Source: Polaribacter sp. (GTDB lineage Bacteria; Bacteroidota; Bacteroidia; Flavobacteriales; Flavobacteriaceae). Taken from it: a stretch of DNA of 64,000 nucleotides. The notes under the pieces were generated by a model that saw nothing but the letters and a program-made list of their open reading frames with translations, did no database searches and was not told the origin of the DNA. Made by a program: the position numbers and the translations under genes. Positions 36,633 through 46,192 of the stretch are shown piece after piece. The stretch lies in the NCBI GenBank assembly GCA_029238315.1, contig JAQWGI010000008.1:62001-126000 (forward strand), given 5' to 3'. Each line of letters starts with the position of its first letter. Within the stretch, counting starts at the first letter, position 1.

Positions 36633-37064
36633 ATGATGAAAGAAATTCATTCTTATTGGGCATATTTAGTACTATTAATGTTATTTTTTGCAGTTGTAAA
36701 TGCAATTGTAGGATTATCACAAAAGAAAACATTTACAGACAAAGATGTTCGTATCGGTTTGTTTACACTTATTGTATCGCATATTCAGCTATTAATTGGA
36801 TTGGCTTGGTATTTTATGAGTCCTGTATACAAAGCATTAAAAACAGATAGCTCTTATGTGATGAAAGATTCAGCATCAAGATTATTAGCAATAGAACATC
36901 CCTTAATGATGATAATTGCAATCGTATTAATTACGATTGGATGGTCTAAACATAAAAAGAAAACTGAAGATACTTCAAAATTTAAAACTTTTGCAATTTT
37001 TTACGGATTAGCATTGGTCTTAATATTAGCCAGAATTCCTTGGAATCAATGGTTTCAATTTTAA
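36633..37064 (+). CDS. four-helix membrane protein (flavobacterial, cytochrome-b-like annotation)
   Basis: 143 residues with four predicted membrane spans (YLVLLMLFFAVVNAIV, IGLFTLIVSHIQLLIGLAWYF, HPLMMIIAIVLITIGW, FAIFYGLALVLILARI). Histidines occur at the second and third helices (SHIQ, IEHPLMM) and could in principle hold a haem, but no family motif proves it. Own terminator follows. Function unknown. Confidence 0.7.
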   Translation: MMKEIHSYWAYLVLLMLFFAVVNAIVGLSQKKTFTDKDVRIGLFTLIVSHIQLLIGLAWYFMSPVYKALKTDSSYVMKDSASRLLAIEHPLMMIIAIVLITIGWSKHKKKTEDTSKFKTFAIFYGLALVLILARIPWNQWFQF

Positions 37065-37073
37065 TAATAAATC

Positions 37074-37099
37074 ATCCTAAGTTTTCTTAGGATTTTTTT
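37074..37099 (+). terminator. intrinsic terminator before plsC
   Basis: atcctaag (37074-37081), tttt loop, cttaggat (37086-37093), then T run. The plsC ATG follows at 37110, so some read-through or a promoter upstream of the hairpin is needed for plsC. Confidence 0.85.
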
Positions 37100-37109
37100 A
37101 ATTCGTCAA

Positions 37110-37838
37110 ATGAAAATACTTAGCCACATACTATCACCAATATTTATACTAACTTTTGTGCTTTTGTTAGTTATATTCCATCCAATACAATGGATTGGAC
37201 TAAAAGTTTTTGGATATAACGGTCATAAAAAAGTTGTAGATGTTTTAAATTTCTGTTTGGTAAAATCAATGTTATTAATTGGAGTAACAGTAAGCCTTAA
37301 GAATGAACATGACTTACCAAAAGACGCTTCTTTGGTATTTGTATCTAATCATCAAAGTATTTCAGACATCCCTCCATTGAGTGTCTTTTTCAGAAAACAT
37401 CATCCAAAATTTGTTGCAAAAATTGAATTAGGAAAAGGAGTTCCAAGTGTTTCATTTAACTTAAAATATGGTGGAGCTGCCTTAATAAATAGAAAAGATG
37501 GAAAACAAGCTATTGCCGAGTTAGGTAGATTTTCTAAAAACATCCATAAAAATAAATGGGGAGCAATTATTTTTCCAGAAGGAACCAGAAGTAGAAATGG
37601 GCAACCAAAAAAATTCTCTACAAATGGATTAAAGATGATTACAAAATACAATCCCGAAGGTTATATTGTGCCAATTACAATAAACAATTCTTGGAAAATA
37701 TTTAAATACGGAAAATATCCTTTAGGAATTGGAAGTCCAATAACATTAACAGTTCACAAACCTATAAAAATTGATTCTTTACCTTTCGATGATTTAATTA
37801 AAGAAACAGAGTCAGTAATAATTTCACACATAAAATAA
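37110..37838 (+). CDS. plsC: 1-acyl-sn-glycerol-3-phosphate acyltransferase
   Basis: 242 residues, one N-terminal membrane span. Acyltransferase block I is NHQSISD (HX4D), block III is FPEGTRSR, and block IV VPITINNSW. Adds the second acyl chain in phospholipid synthesis at the inner membrane. Only 4 nt before an acyl-ACP desaturase gene, so lipid acylation and desaturation are probably co-expressed. Confidence 0.93.
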   Translation: MKILSHILSPIFILTFVLLLVIFHPIQWIGLKVFGYNGHKKVVDVLNFCLVKSMLLIGVTVSLKNEHDLPKDASLVFVSNHQSISDIPPLSVFFRKHHPKFVAKIELGKGVPSVSFNLKYGGAALINRKDGKQAIAELGRFSKNIHKNKWGAIIFPEGTRSRNGQPKKFSTNGLKMITKYNPEGYIVPITINNSWKIFKYGKYPLGIGSPITLTVHKPIKIDSLPFDDLIKETESVIISHIK

Positions 37839-37842
37839 TTGT

Positions 37843-38826
37843 ATGTCTATACAGAATATTAGAAGAGAAGTAATGCTTACTCTAGAAAAAAGCATTGACA
37901 CTTTTGTAGATAAATTCTTAATTACACCAGAAAAAATTTGGCAACCAACAGACTTTTTACCCAACTCACAAAAAGATACTTTTATTGAAGAAGTAAAAGA
38001 AATTCAAGAACTTTCTAAAGAACTAGATGATGATTTTTGGGTGGTTTTAGTTGGAGATACCATTACAGAAGAAGCACTACCAACCTACGAATCTTGGTTA
38101 TTAGATTTAGATGGTATTTCTCAGCAGCCAGATAATGGATGGGCTAAATGGATAAGAGCCTGGACGGCAGAAGAAAACAGACATGGAGATGTTTTAAATA
38201 AATACTTGTATTTGTCTGGTCGTGTAAACATGCGTGAAGTAGAAATTACAACGCAGCATTTAATCTCTGACGGATTTGACATTGGTACTGCAACAGACCC
38301 ATATAAAAACTTCGTATATACAAGTTTTCAAGAATTAGCTACCTATATTTCTCACAATAATGTAGCTAAAATAGCCCGTAAAAAAGGACACAAAGCACTG
38401 GCAAAAATGTCTAAAATTATTGCTGGAGACGAAATGCGTCATCACATTGCGTATTCAGAATTTGTAAAAGAAATTTTTAAGATTGATCCTAGTGAAATGA
38501 TGTTAGCTTTTCAACACATGATGAAGCACAAAATTGTAATGCCTGCGATGCATTTAAGAGAATCTTTTGAAGCCAAAGGCACATTGTTTGATCAATTTTC
38601 TAACGTAGCACAAAGAGCTGGTGTATATACTGGCTTTGATTATGTAGATATTTTAAAGAAGTTAAATACTATCTGGGAAATTGATACAATTACCAACTTA
38701 ACTCCAGAAGCAGAAAAAGCGAGAGATTGGTTATTAAAATTACCAGAAAGAATGTACAGAATTACTGAAAGAATTGTGGTTCCTGACACAAAATACAACT
38801 TTAAATGGATGCAACCTGCAACCTAA
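37843..38826 (+). CDS. acyl-ACP desaturase (soluble, plant type)
   Basis: 327 residues. Di-iron motifs EENRHGD and DEMRHH are the two E/D-E-x-R-H ligand sets of stearoyl-ACP delta-9 desaturases. Makes unsaturated fatty acids on ACP, useful for membrane fluidity in cold marine species. Couples with plsC upstream. Confidence 0.94.
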   Translation: MSIQNIRREVMLTLEKSIDTFVDKFLITPEKIWQPTDFLPNSQKDTFIEEVKEIQELSKELDDDFWVVLVGDTITEEALPTYESWLLDLDGISQQPDNGWAKWIRAWTAEENRHGDVLNKYLYLSGRVNMREVEITTQHLISDGFDIGTATDPYKNFVYTSFQELATYISHNNVAKIARKKGHKALAKMSKIIAGDEMRHHIAYSEFVKEIFKIDPSEMMLAFQHMMKHKIVMPAMHLRESFEAKGTLFDQFSNVAQRAGVYTGFDYVDILKKLNTIWEIDTITNLTPEAEKARDWLLKLPERMYRITERIVVPDTKYNFKWMQPAT

Positions 38827-38853
38827 AAAAAGAGCCTTAATTGGCTCTTTTTT
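38825..38853. terminator. bidirectional terminator
   Basis: aaaaaagagcc and ggctctttttt with a 6-nt loop, between convergent desaturase and amidase genes; it overlaps both gene ends. Confidence 0.9.
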
Positions 38854-39628
38854 AGTACATAGTAAAAAAATCTTTATCGTTTAGAAAAGGCAATTTAGAT
38901 CTTGTTTGTATTAATTGATCTTTACTGAATGTTGTATAAAGAATTCGCTCTTCATTTTCGGCAACCTCAGTCATTTCGTTACCTAAGAAATCTATGGCAA
39001 CAGAATGGCCGTTGTATTGATAGTTATTAGCATCAATTCCTACTCTATTAACACCAACACAATAACTCATGTTTTCTATCGCACGTGCTTTTAAAAGTGT
39101 GTTCCAAGCATGAATTCTAGGTATTGGCCAATTAGCAGCATAGATTAAAATATCGTAATTGTTTGTGTTTCTAGACCAAACCGGAAAACGTAAATCATAA
39201 CATATCAAAGGACAAATTTTAAATCCTTTAAAATCAACAATTAATTTGTTTTTCCCTATTGTATATTCTTTGTGTTCTCCTGCTAATGTAAAAGCATGTC
39301 GTTTGTCATAATGTTCAATATGTCCATTTGGATGCACAAACAACATTCTATTATAAAATTGATTCTCTTCTTTTATGATAATACTTCCAACAATTGCAGC
39401 ATTTAGTTTTGATGCATTTTGTTGCATCCATTTTACTGTTTCTCCATTCATGGTTTCTGCAAAAGGTGTTGGCGTCATAGAAAATCCTGTTGTAAACATT
39501 TCTGGAAGAACAAGTAGGTCTACATTGTTAATTTTACTAAAAAATTGATCAAATTTTAATCTATTTTCAATAGGATTTTCCCAAATTAAATCGGCCTGTA
39601 TAATCGCTATTTCTAAGTTGTTTTGCAT
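38852..39628 (-). CDS. omega-amidase, nitrilase superfamily (YafV-like)
   Basis: 258 residues. Catalytic triad Glu (LPEMFTTGF), Lys (HYDKRHAF) and Cys (ICYDLRFP) are visible. YafV/Nit2-type enzymes deamidate alpha-ketoglutaramate or ketosuccinamate in methionine salvage or glutamine transamination. Divergent from the nuclease gene (66 nt). Confidence 0.92.
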   Translation of the reverse strand: MQNNLEIAIIQADLIWENPIENRLKFDQFFSKINNVDLLVLPEMFTTGFSMTPTPFAETMNGETVKWMQQNASKLNAAIVGSIIIKEENQFYNRMLFVHPNGHIEHYDKRHAFTLAGEHKEYTIGKNKLIVDFKGFKICPLICYDLRFPVWSRNTNNYDILIYAANWPIPRIHAWNTLLKARAIENMSYCVGVNRVGIDANNYQYNGHSVAIDFLGNEMTEVAENEERILYTTFSKDQLIQTRSKLPFLNDKDFFTMY

Positions 39629-39694
39629 AAAAATAATTTTTAAACAATATTATAAAATAAATAGCTTCTTTTTGTACATTGTTTGTTCAAAAAA

Positions 39695-42436
39695 ATGAAC
39701 CTTCAAACAATGCAAACTTTTATTTCAGAAACTTTAAATACCATTTTAACAACACAAAAATCTTTTGAAAACACTGTTTTTGTGATGCCTTCTCAAAGAG
39801 CAGGAGTTTTTGTAAAAGAAGCATTGAAAGAAAAAATTTCTAGAGGTTTTTTACCTTCAATTTTAAATATTGAAGAATTAATAGAAGAAATTTCTGGGTT
39901 GCGAAAAGCAGACACCATTCAATTATTATTTCATTTTTATGCGGTTTATAAAAAGGTAGAAAAAGAGCCAGAAGCGTTTGAAAGCTTTATTTCTTGGGCT
40001 TTTACCGTTTTACAAGATTTTAATGAAGTAGATCAACACATAATCAATTCAAAAGAAATATTTACCTACTTAAGAGACATTCAACGCTTAAAAAATTGGT
40101 CTGTTAAAAAGCCATTTAAAGAAACCAAAATGGTTAAAAATCATTTTAGTTTCTTAGAAAAACTAGAAGAATATTATACTAAATTTTATCCTTTTTTATT
40201 AGAAAAAAAGATAGGGTATCAAGGTTTAATATATAGAGAAGCCACAAAAAAGATTGAAACATATATTGCCAAAAACACCCATAAAAATTTTATCTTTATG
40301 GGTTTTAATGCCTTAAACAAGGCAGAGGAATTTTTATTTCAACAATTATTATCAGCAGGAAAAACAACTATTTATTGGGATATTGATACTGTTTTTTTAG
40401 AAAACAAACACCAAGCTGGTACATTTATTAGAAAATACAAAGCAACATGGAAATATTACTTATCAAACCCAATGCTGGTAGGTTCTTCTCACTTTAATCA
40501 AAATAAAAATATTGAAATAATTGGTGCGTCTAAAAATAACACACAAATTAAATATGCCGGTGAACTCTTAAAAAAGCTTCCTAACTTCAACCAAACTGCA
40601 TATGTTTTGGCAGACGAAAGTTTATTGCCAATAACACTAAACTCTTTGCCTCAAAAAGTAACAGCTGTAAATATTACAATGGGGTATCCTTTAAAAGATG
40701 TCCCTACAACTTCTTTATTTACAGCTATATTTCAATTGTTTTTAACACAAGTAAAGTTAAATAAATCACAATCAGAGCAGTTTTATTACAAAGATGTATT
40801 GCAGTTTTTTAAACATACTACTATAGCTCCCTTATTAGTTATAGATAACACAAATATCTTAGACGAAATTGCAAAAAAAATTACTGAAGATAACGATGCT
40901 TTTATCAGTAAAAAGCAAATAGAACTGTTTTTAAAACCATTAGAAAATTCGGTTAAAGAAACTATTGCTAAACTATTTTATCCAATAGAAAAAATAGAAG
41001 AATTTATAGAGCGAATTCTAAACTTAATAGTGCTATTGAAGGAGTATGCCGATGCACTAGAAAAAGAATATTTGTTTCGATATTTTACAATTTTCTCTCA
41101 ACTGAAAACCTTTCAAAACGAATATAATTTCTTAAAAACACTTAAAACAATCTATCAATTATTCAATCAATTACTCAATACAGAATCAATTTCTTTTCAG
41201 GGAGAGCCCTTGCAAGGACTACAACTAATGGGCATGTTAGAAACCCGTGTTTTAGATTTTGAAAATGTAATTATCACCTCAGTTAACGAAACTATTTTGC
41301 CTAAAAACAGTGCACAAAATACCTTTATTCCGTTTGATGTTAAATTAGATTTTGGGCTACCTACTTACAGAGAAAAAGACGCTATTTTCTCATATCATTT
41401 TTTTAGATTATTGCAACGCGCAAAAAACATATATCTACTTTATAATTCTGAGAGTGATACTTTTGGTGGTGGAGAAAAAAGTCGATTTATTGCGCAATTA
41501 ATTCACTTAAAAAAGAATAGTAAAAAATTACAAATAAGCCCTAAGGTAATTACAGAAAAAACAACAATCAAGAAAATTGAAAAAACAGAAGCAATAATCA
41601 GTACTTTAAAAGAGGTGGCTAAAAAAGGGTTTTCTCCATCAGCACTAACAAACTATTTGTACAATCCGTATCAATTTTACACGCAAAAAATTTTAAAATT
41701 ATCTGAATATAAAGAAGTAGAAGAAACTATTGCTGCCAATACCATGGGCACTATTATTCATGACACTTTAGACGCCTTATACACCCCTTTTATTGGCAAG
41801 TATTTAACCCTAGAAAACAGCAAAGAAATGCTTGCTAGAGTAGATAACCTGGTTACATTCTATTTTAAAAAACACTTTCATAATTCAGCTATTTTTACAG
41901 GAAAAAACAGATTAATTTTTGAAGTTTCTAAAAATTATGTCAATCGCTTTTTAGAAAGCGAAAGCATATTAATTTCTGGCAAAAATCAATTAAAAATTAT
42001 TGCTACAGAAGAAAATTTAGCAACAACAATTGAAATTGAAGGGTTAAATTTTCCTATTAAAATTGGCGGACAAGTAGATCGAATTGACGAACTAAACGGC
42101 GTAACAAGAATTATTGATTATAAAACTGGAAAAGTAGAAGCTGCTAATTTAAAGGTAAAAGAACTTTCTAGCATTGCAGATGAAAAATACAGCAAAGCTA
42201 TTCAGGTTTTACTGTATGGATTTATGTATGCTAAAAGCAATCATATAACTCAACCTATTGAGAGTGGAATTATCTCTTTTAAAAATTTAAAAAGCGGACT
42301 TATTAAAGTAGATTTTGGCAAAAAAGATTACGAAATCACACCAGAAAGAACCAACGAATTTGTGGAAGCTCTAAAAGAACTCATCAAAGAAATTTTTAAC
42401 CCATCAATACCGTTTACAGAAAAAACAAAAAACTAA
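39695..42436 (+). CDS. PD-(D/E)XK nuclease family protein, AddB-like
   Basis: About 913 residues from ATG 39695 (a TTG 12 nt earlier is also in frame). The N-terminal two thirds resemble an inactive UvrD-type helicase without an obvious Walker A motif; the C-terminus holds a RecB-type nuclease with MGTIIHDTLDALY, GGQVDRIDEL and IIDYKTGK (Asp and Lys of the catalytic core). This layout is the AddB/RexB-like partner of AddA in double-strand break repair. No AddA gene lies next to it. Confidence 0.88.
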   Translation: MNLQTMQTFISETLNTILTTQKSFENTVFVMPSQRAGVFVKEALKEKISRGFLPSILNIEELIEEISGLRKADTIQLLFHFYAVYKKVEKEPEAFESFISWAFTVLQDFNEVDQHIINSKEIFTYLRDIQRLKNWSVKKPFKETKMVKNHFSFLEKLEEYYTKFYPFLLEKKIGYQGLIYREATKKIETYIAKNTHKNFIFMGFNALNKAEEFLFQQLLSAGKTTIYWDIDTVFLENKHQAGTFIRKYKATWKYYLSNPMLVGSSHFNQNKNIEIIGASKNNTQIKYAGELLKKLPNFNQTAYVLADESLLPITLNSLPQKVTAVNITMGYPLKDVPTTSLFTAIFQLFLTQVKLNKSQSEQFYYKDVLQFFKHTTIAPLLVIDNTNILDEIAKKITEDNDAFISKKQIELFLKPLENSVKETIAKLFYPIEKIEEFIERILNLIVLLKEYADALEKEYLFRYFTIFSQLKTFQNEYNFLKTLKTIYQLFNQLLNTESISFQGEPLQGLQLMGMLETRVLDFENVIITSVNETILPKNSAQNTFIPFDVKLDFGLPTYREKDAIFSYHFFRLLQRAKNIYLLYNSESDTFGGGEKSRFIAQLIHLKKNSKKLQISPKVITEKTTIKKIEKTEAIISTLKEVAKKGFSPSALTNYLYNPYQFYTQKILKLSEYKEVEETIAANTMGTIIHDTLDALYTPFIGKYLTLENSKEMLARVDNLVTFYFKKHFHNSAIFTGKNRLIFEVSKNYVNRFLESESILISGKNQLKIIATEENLATTIEIEGLNFPIKIGGQVDRIDELNGVTRIIDYKTGKVEAANLKVKELSSIADEKYSKAIQVLLYGFMYAKSNHITQPIESGIISFKNLKSGLIKVDFGKKDYEITPERTNEFVEALKELIKEIFNPSIPFTEKTKN

Positions 42437-43231
42437 TTATTGTTTTCCTCCTAGCACCAACAAAGGAATACTACAATGAAATTCTTTTTTCAGAATGGTG
42501 TTCTTTTCCCAAAGCTTTTGAAAAAAGCCTCTTTTTCTTCTAAATACACACAATAAATCTGGATTATGAGACTGAAAATGTTCTAAAACTCCTTGAAAAG
42601 TAGTGGCATTTTCTGTAATGGTTAATGAAGATTTTAAACTTTCTAAAATAGGGTTTAAAACTAAATCTTGATCGGTATGGCTTGGTGTTTTTACCAATAG
42701 TAAATTAACAACAGGATTAAATTTCTCTTTAAAAAACTGTAATGGTGCTAATGCATTTTTTTTATTTACAACACCCGTTTTAAAGGCTGTTAAAATAGCA
42801 GTAAAAGGTTTAAAAGCATACGATTCTGGCACAATTAAAACGGGTATATTAGATTGCTTTACAACACTACCTGAGGTGCTTCCTAAAAAAACCTCTTCTT
42901 TAATTGAATTACTTCTTGGTCCCATCACAATCAAATCAATACCAATTTCTTGATCTATCGAAACAATAGAATCAACCACATTTCCTTTTGCAGATATTAA
43001 CTGAATATCCTTACCCCTTCTATTTACTGCATTGATCATAGAACGGAGATACAAATTAGATTCGCGCTCTACAATAGATGTTACATCAATAATAGTTCCT
43101 GCTTTAGATTGTACTTTATACGCTCTTAAAGCAAAAATATTTGCACCTATTTCGCTTGCGAAATCAATAGCATATTGCAAGGTGTTAATTGAATTTTCCG
43201 TAGAACCAATTGGAACCAATATATTTTTCAT
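42437..43231 (-). CDS. universal stress protein (two Usp domains)
   Basis: 264 residues. The first domain (1-140) has the ATP-binding signature GPRSNSIKEEVFLGSTSGS...IPVLIVP; the second (about 145-264) is shorter and lacks the glycine motif, so it is degenerate. Usp proteins accumulate under stress. Its stop lies directly back to back with that of the nuclease gene. Confidence 0.9.
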   Translation of the reverse strand: MKNILVPIGSTENSINTLQYAIDFASEIGANIFALRAYKVQSKAGTIIDVTSIVERESNLYLRSMINAVNRRGKDIQLISAKGNVVDSIVSIDQEIGIDLIVMGPRSNSIKEEVFLGSTSGSVVKQSNIPVLIVPESYAFKPFTAILTAFKTGVVNKKNALAPLQFFKEKFNPVVNLLLVKTPSHTDQDLVLNPILESLKSSLTITENATTFQGVLEHFQSHNPDLLCVFRRKRGFFQKLWEKNTILKKEFHCSIPLLVLGGKQ

Positions 43232-43347
43232 GTGATGTGTTTTTTAATTAGAGAAAATTACACAAAATAAATGAACTGGAGAAATAGATTTTTTGAATTC
43301 TGTCAAATAATAAATAACATTCACATTTATAATATTATTTTTGATGC

Positions 43348-44685
43348 ATGCTACAAACCGATATTTCTCATAAAAGAATCAACAAACTGGCCTTTCCTGC
43401 TTTGATTGCCGGAATTGCAGAACCATTACTCTCTATAACAGACACCGCAATTATTGGTAACATAGAAAATAATGCTGTAGCATCTTTAGCTGCTGTTGGA
43501 ATTGTAGGCGCTTTTATTTCTATGCTAGTGTGGGTTTTTGGACAAATTAGAAGTGCCATTTCTGCAATTATTTCTCAATATGTTGGTGCCAACAAATTAG
43601 ATGAAATTAAAACCTTACCCGTGCAAGCAATTACCATTGTTGTAGTGGTTAGCTTGCTAGTTATAGCAATATCATACCCATTTTCTGAAACTATTTTTTC
43701 ATTTTACAATGCTTCTGGGAAAATCTTATCTTTTTCTGTTGACTACTTTAATATTCGTATTCTTGGCTTTCCATTTACCCTATTTACTTTCGCTATTTTT
43801 GGCGTCTTTAGAGGGTTGCAAAACACATATTACCCAATGTTAATTGCAATAACAGGCGCAATTTTAAACATTGTGCTAGATTATTTTTTTGTGTATGGAT
43901 TTAGAGATTTAATACCTGCAATGCACATAAAAGGTGCTGCATACGCAAGTGTAATTGCGCAAATTACGATGGCCGTTTTAGCCGCAATTTTATTGCTAAA
44001 AAAAACAACTATTCCGCTAAAACTTACACGCACAATACATCCAGAAATAAAGCGCTTATTAAGCATGGTGTTAAATTTATTTGTTAGAACTTTAGCTTTA
44101 AATTTAGCCTTATATTTTGGTACAGCTTACGCAACTTCTTACGGTAAAGAGTATATTGCTGCCTACACTATTGGACTAAATTTATGGTTATTAGGGGCTT
44201 TTATGATTGATGGATACGCAAGCGTTGGCAACATTTTATCAGGGAAATTATTAGGACAGAAAGATTACAAATCGCTTTTTACATTAAATAAAAGATTGTT
44301 AAAGTATGCCATTGCATTAGGAGCTGCTTTTATTCTTTTAGGTGGTCTTTTTTACGAATCAATAGGAACCATTTTTACCAAAGAAACAGGAGTTTTAGAA
44401 CAGTTTTATTTAGTTTTCTGGGTAATTTTAGCCATGCAACCACTATGCGCTATGACCTTTATTTTTGATGGAACCTTTAAAGGATTAGGTGAAATGAAAT
44501 ACTTAAGAAATGTGTTACTATTTGCTACATTAATAGGCTTTATTCCTACCTTATTTTTATTCGATTATTTAGACTTTAAGCTCTATGCTATTTGGATTTC
44601 TTTTGCTGTTTGGATGTTTTTTAGAGGTGTTTTTTTATTTTTTAAATTCAAAATAAAATTTTTTCCGCTTGCACAAAAGCAGTAA
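43348..44685 (+). CDS. MATE family efflux transporter (DinF-like)
   Basis: 445 residues with about 12 membrane spans. The opening LAFPALIAGIAEPLLSITDTAIIGN is the DinF/MATE N-terminal helix with the proton/sodium-site Asp. It probably exports drugs or metabolites. Two repeats of six helices are recognisable (second half starts near VLNLFVRTLALNLALYFG). Confidence 0.92.
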   Translation: MLQTDISHKRINKLAFPALIAGIAEPLLSITDTAIIGNIENNAVASLAAVGIVGAFISMLVWVFGQIRSAISAIISQYVGANKLDEIKTLPVQAITIVVVVSLLVIAISYPFSETIFSFYNASGKILSFSVDYFNIRILGFPFTLFTFAIFGVFRGLQNTYYPMLIAITGAILNIVLDYFFVYGFRDLIPAMHIKGAAYASVIAQITMAVLAAILLLKKTTIPLKLTRTIHPEIKRLLSMVLNLFVRTLALNLALYFGTAYATSYGKEYIAAYTIGLNLWLLGAFMIDGYASVGNILSGKLLGQKDYKSLFTLNKRLLKYAIALGAAFILLGGLFYESIGTIFTKETGVLEQFYLVFWVILAMQPLCAMTFIFDGTFKGLGEMKYLRNVLLFATLIGFIPTLFLFDYLDFKLYAIWISFAVWMFFRGVFLFFKFKIKFFPLAQKQ

Positions 44686-44709
44686 ATTTGAATACAAATA
44701 AAAAGCATC

Positions 44710-45477
44710 ATGACAACCCACCGAGCAGACGGAAGTTTATATACCAGTATCGAAAATAATATTGCAACAATCCTATTTGGTCATCCGGCAAGTAATTCGT
44801 TTCCAAGTGTTCTTTTAGATCGATTGACAAAAGAACTACAACGAATTTCTCTACTCGATACTGTACATGTTATCGTCTTAAAATCTGAAGGAGAAAAAGC
44901 TTTTTGTGCTGGTGCATCTTTTGATGAACTCGTTGCTATTGATACGCTAGAAGCAGGCAAACAATTCTTTTCTGGTTTTGCAAACGTAATCAATGCCATG
45001 AGAAATTGTTCTCAATTAATTATTGGTGCCATACAAGGAAAAACTGTTGGCGGAGGCGTTGGTTTAGCAGCAGCTTGCGATTATGTTTTAGCAACAGAAG
45101 CTGCATCTGTAAAATTGTCTGAATTAAGTATTGGAATTGGTCCTTTTGTAATTGCTCCTGCAGTTGAGCGTAAAATTGGTGTATCTGGGCTGGCTGAATT
45201 AACTTTAGCTGCTACTGAATGGAAAACTGCGTATTGGGCAAAAGAAAAAGGATTGTTTGCCAAAGTATACGAAACACAGAAAGAGTTAGAAAAAGAAACC
45301 CAAAATTTAGCTGAAAAGCTAGCTTCTTACAATGCCGAAGCAACAGCAAATATGAAAAAAATATTGTGGGAAGGATGTCAAAACTGGGATTCTTTATTAC
45401 TAGAAAGAGCAGAAATCACTGGAAAATTAGTGCTTTCTGAATTTACAAAAGATGCATTATCAAAATTTAAAAAATAA
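44710..45477 (+). CDS. enoyl-CoA hydratase/isomerase family protein
   Basis: 255 residues, crotonase fold. Oxyanion-hole segments SEGEKAFCAGASFDEL and IQGKTVGGGVGLAAACD are present, and ELSIGIGPFVIAP carries the position of a catalytic Glu. Likely beta-oxidation or aromatic-acid metabolism; the substrate is undetermined. A 31-codon open frame follows 4 nt later. Confidence 0.9.
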   Translation: MTTHRADGSLYTSIENNIATILFGHPASNSFPSVLLDRLTKELQRISLLDTVHVIVLKSEGEKAFCAGASFDELVAIDTLEAGKQFFSGFANVINAMRNCSQLIIGAIQGKTVGGGVGLAAACDYVLATEAASVKLSELSIGIGPFVIAPAVERKIGVSGLAELTLAATEWKTAYWAKEKGLFAKVYETQKELEKETQNLAEKLASYNAEATANMKKILWEGCQNWDSLLLERAEITGKLVLSEFTKDALSKFKK

Positions 45478-45481
45478 GAAT

Positions 45482-45577
45482 ATGGGAGCAGATTATTTGT
45501 TTTTAGGATTGGCTGTATTATTAGCAATCATGTATTTCTACAACAAACTTAAAGCGAACAACAATAAAAGAAAATAA
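45482..45577 (+). CDS. 31-residue single-span membrane microprotein
   Basis: Begins MGADYLFLGLAVLLAIMYFY and ends in a basic tail (NKLKANNNKRK), the classic shape of a one-helix membrane protein with inside-positive tail. It starts 4 nt after the enoyl-CoA hydratase stop and is not explained by any repeat. A conserved small protein is plausible but its reality is not proved by length alone. Confidence 0.55.
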   Translation: MGADYLFLGLAVLLAIMYFYNKLKANNNKRK

Positions 45578-45584
45578 TTTCAAT

Positions 45585-45660
45585 TGTCATTACGAACGAA
45601 GCATGAGCAGGAATCTAATCATTTTAGAGATTTCTCCATCACTCCTCATTTCGAAATAAC
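45585..45660. repeat. REP-like element (tcattacgaacgaagc type)
   Basis: tgtcattacgaacgaagc at the left and cctcatttcgaaataac at the right form a loose inverted repeat with agatttctcc inside, the pattern of flavobacterial 'GTCATTACGAACG...' dispersed repeats. It lies before the PTPS-family gene and differs from the cgagcggagtcgag family. Confidence 0.65.
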
Positions 45661-45679
45661 AAAATAAAATATCATATTA

Positions 45680-46129
45680 ATGAGTACAATTAGAATTACA
45701 AAACAATTTAATTTTGAAACTGGCCACGCATTGTATGGTTATGATGGAAAATGTAAAAATGTTCACGGGCATTCTTACAAACTTTCTGTTACTGTTATTG
45801 GACAACCAATTACAGATAGTTCTCAAGTTAAATACGGAATGGTGATTGACTTTTCTGATTTAAAAAAGATTGTAAAAGAAGAAGTTGTAGATGTATTTGA
45901 TCATGCTACCGTTTTTAATAAAAATACGCCACATGTTGAGTTGGCAAAAGAGCTTCAACAAAGAGATCATCACGTTATTTTGGTAGATTATCAACCAACA
46001 AGCGAAATGATGGTAATTGATTTTGCTGATAAAATTAAAAAACGTTTGCCAGAAAATATTCAGTTATTTTCATTACGATTACAAGAAACTGAAACCAGTT
46101 TTGCAGAATGGTTTGCAAGTGATAATTAA
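45680..46129 (+). CDS. queD: 6-pyruvoyl-tetrahydropterin synthase / QueD family enzyme
   Basis: 149 residues. Zinc ligands H16, H29 and H31 and the catalytic C25 are seen in ETGHALYGYDGKCKNVHGHS-like context, and TSEMMVIDFADKIK is present. Most likely 6-carboxy-tetrahydropterin synthase in queuosine precursor synthesis; no other queuosine gene is adjacent, so the symbol is tentative. Confidence 0.85.
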   Translation: MSTIRITKQFNFETGHALYGYDGKCKNVHGHSYKLSVTVIGQPITDSSQVKYGMVIDFSDLKKIVKEEVVDVFDHATVFNKNTPHVELAKELQQRDHHVILVDYQPTSEMMVIDFADKIKKRLPENIQLFSLRLQETETSFAEWFASDN

Positions 46130-46192
46130 TTCTAAAAAGAATTAAGATTGCTTTGCCTTTAAAAAAATATAGCGTTAATTAGAACTAAAAAA

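Noticed and set aside
36656..36850. 64-residue frame overlapping the four-helix membrane gene
   Set aside because: Shadow of the 36633-37064 gene in another frame, with no coherent protein features.
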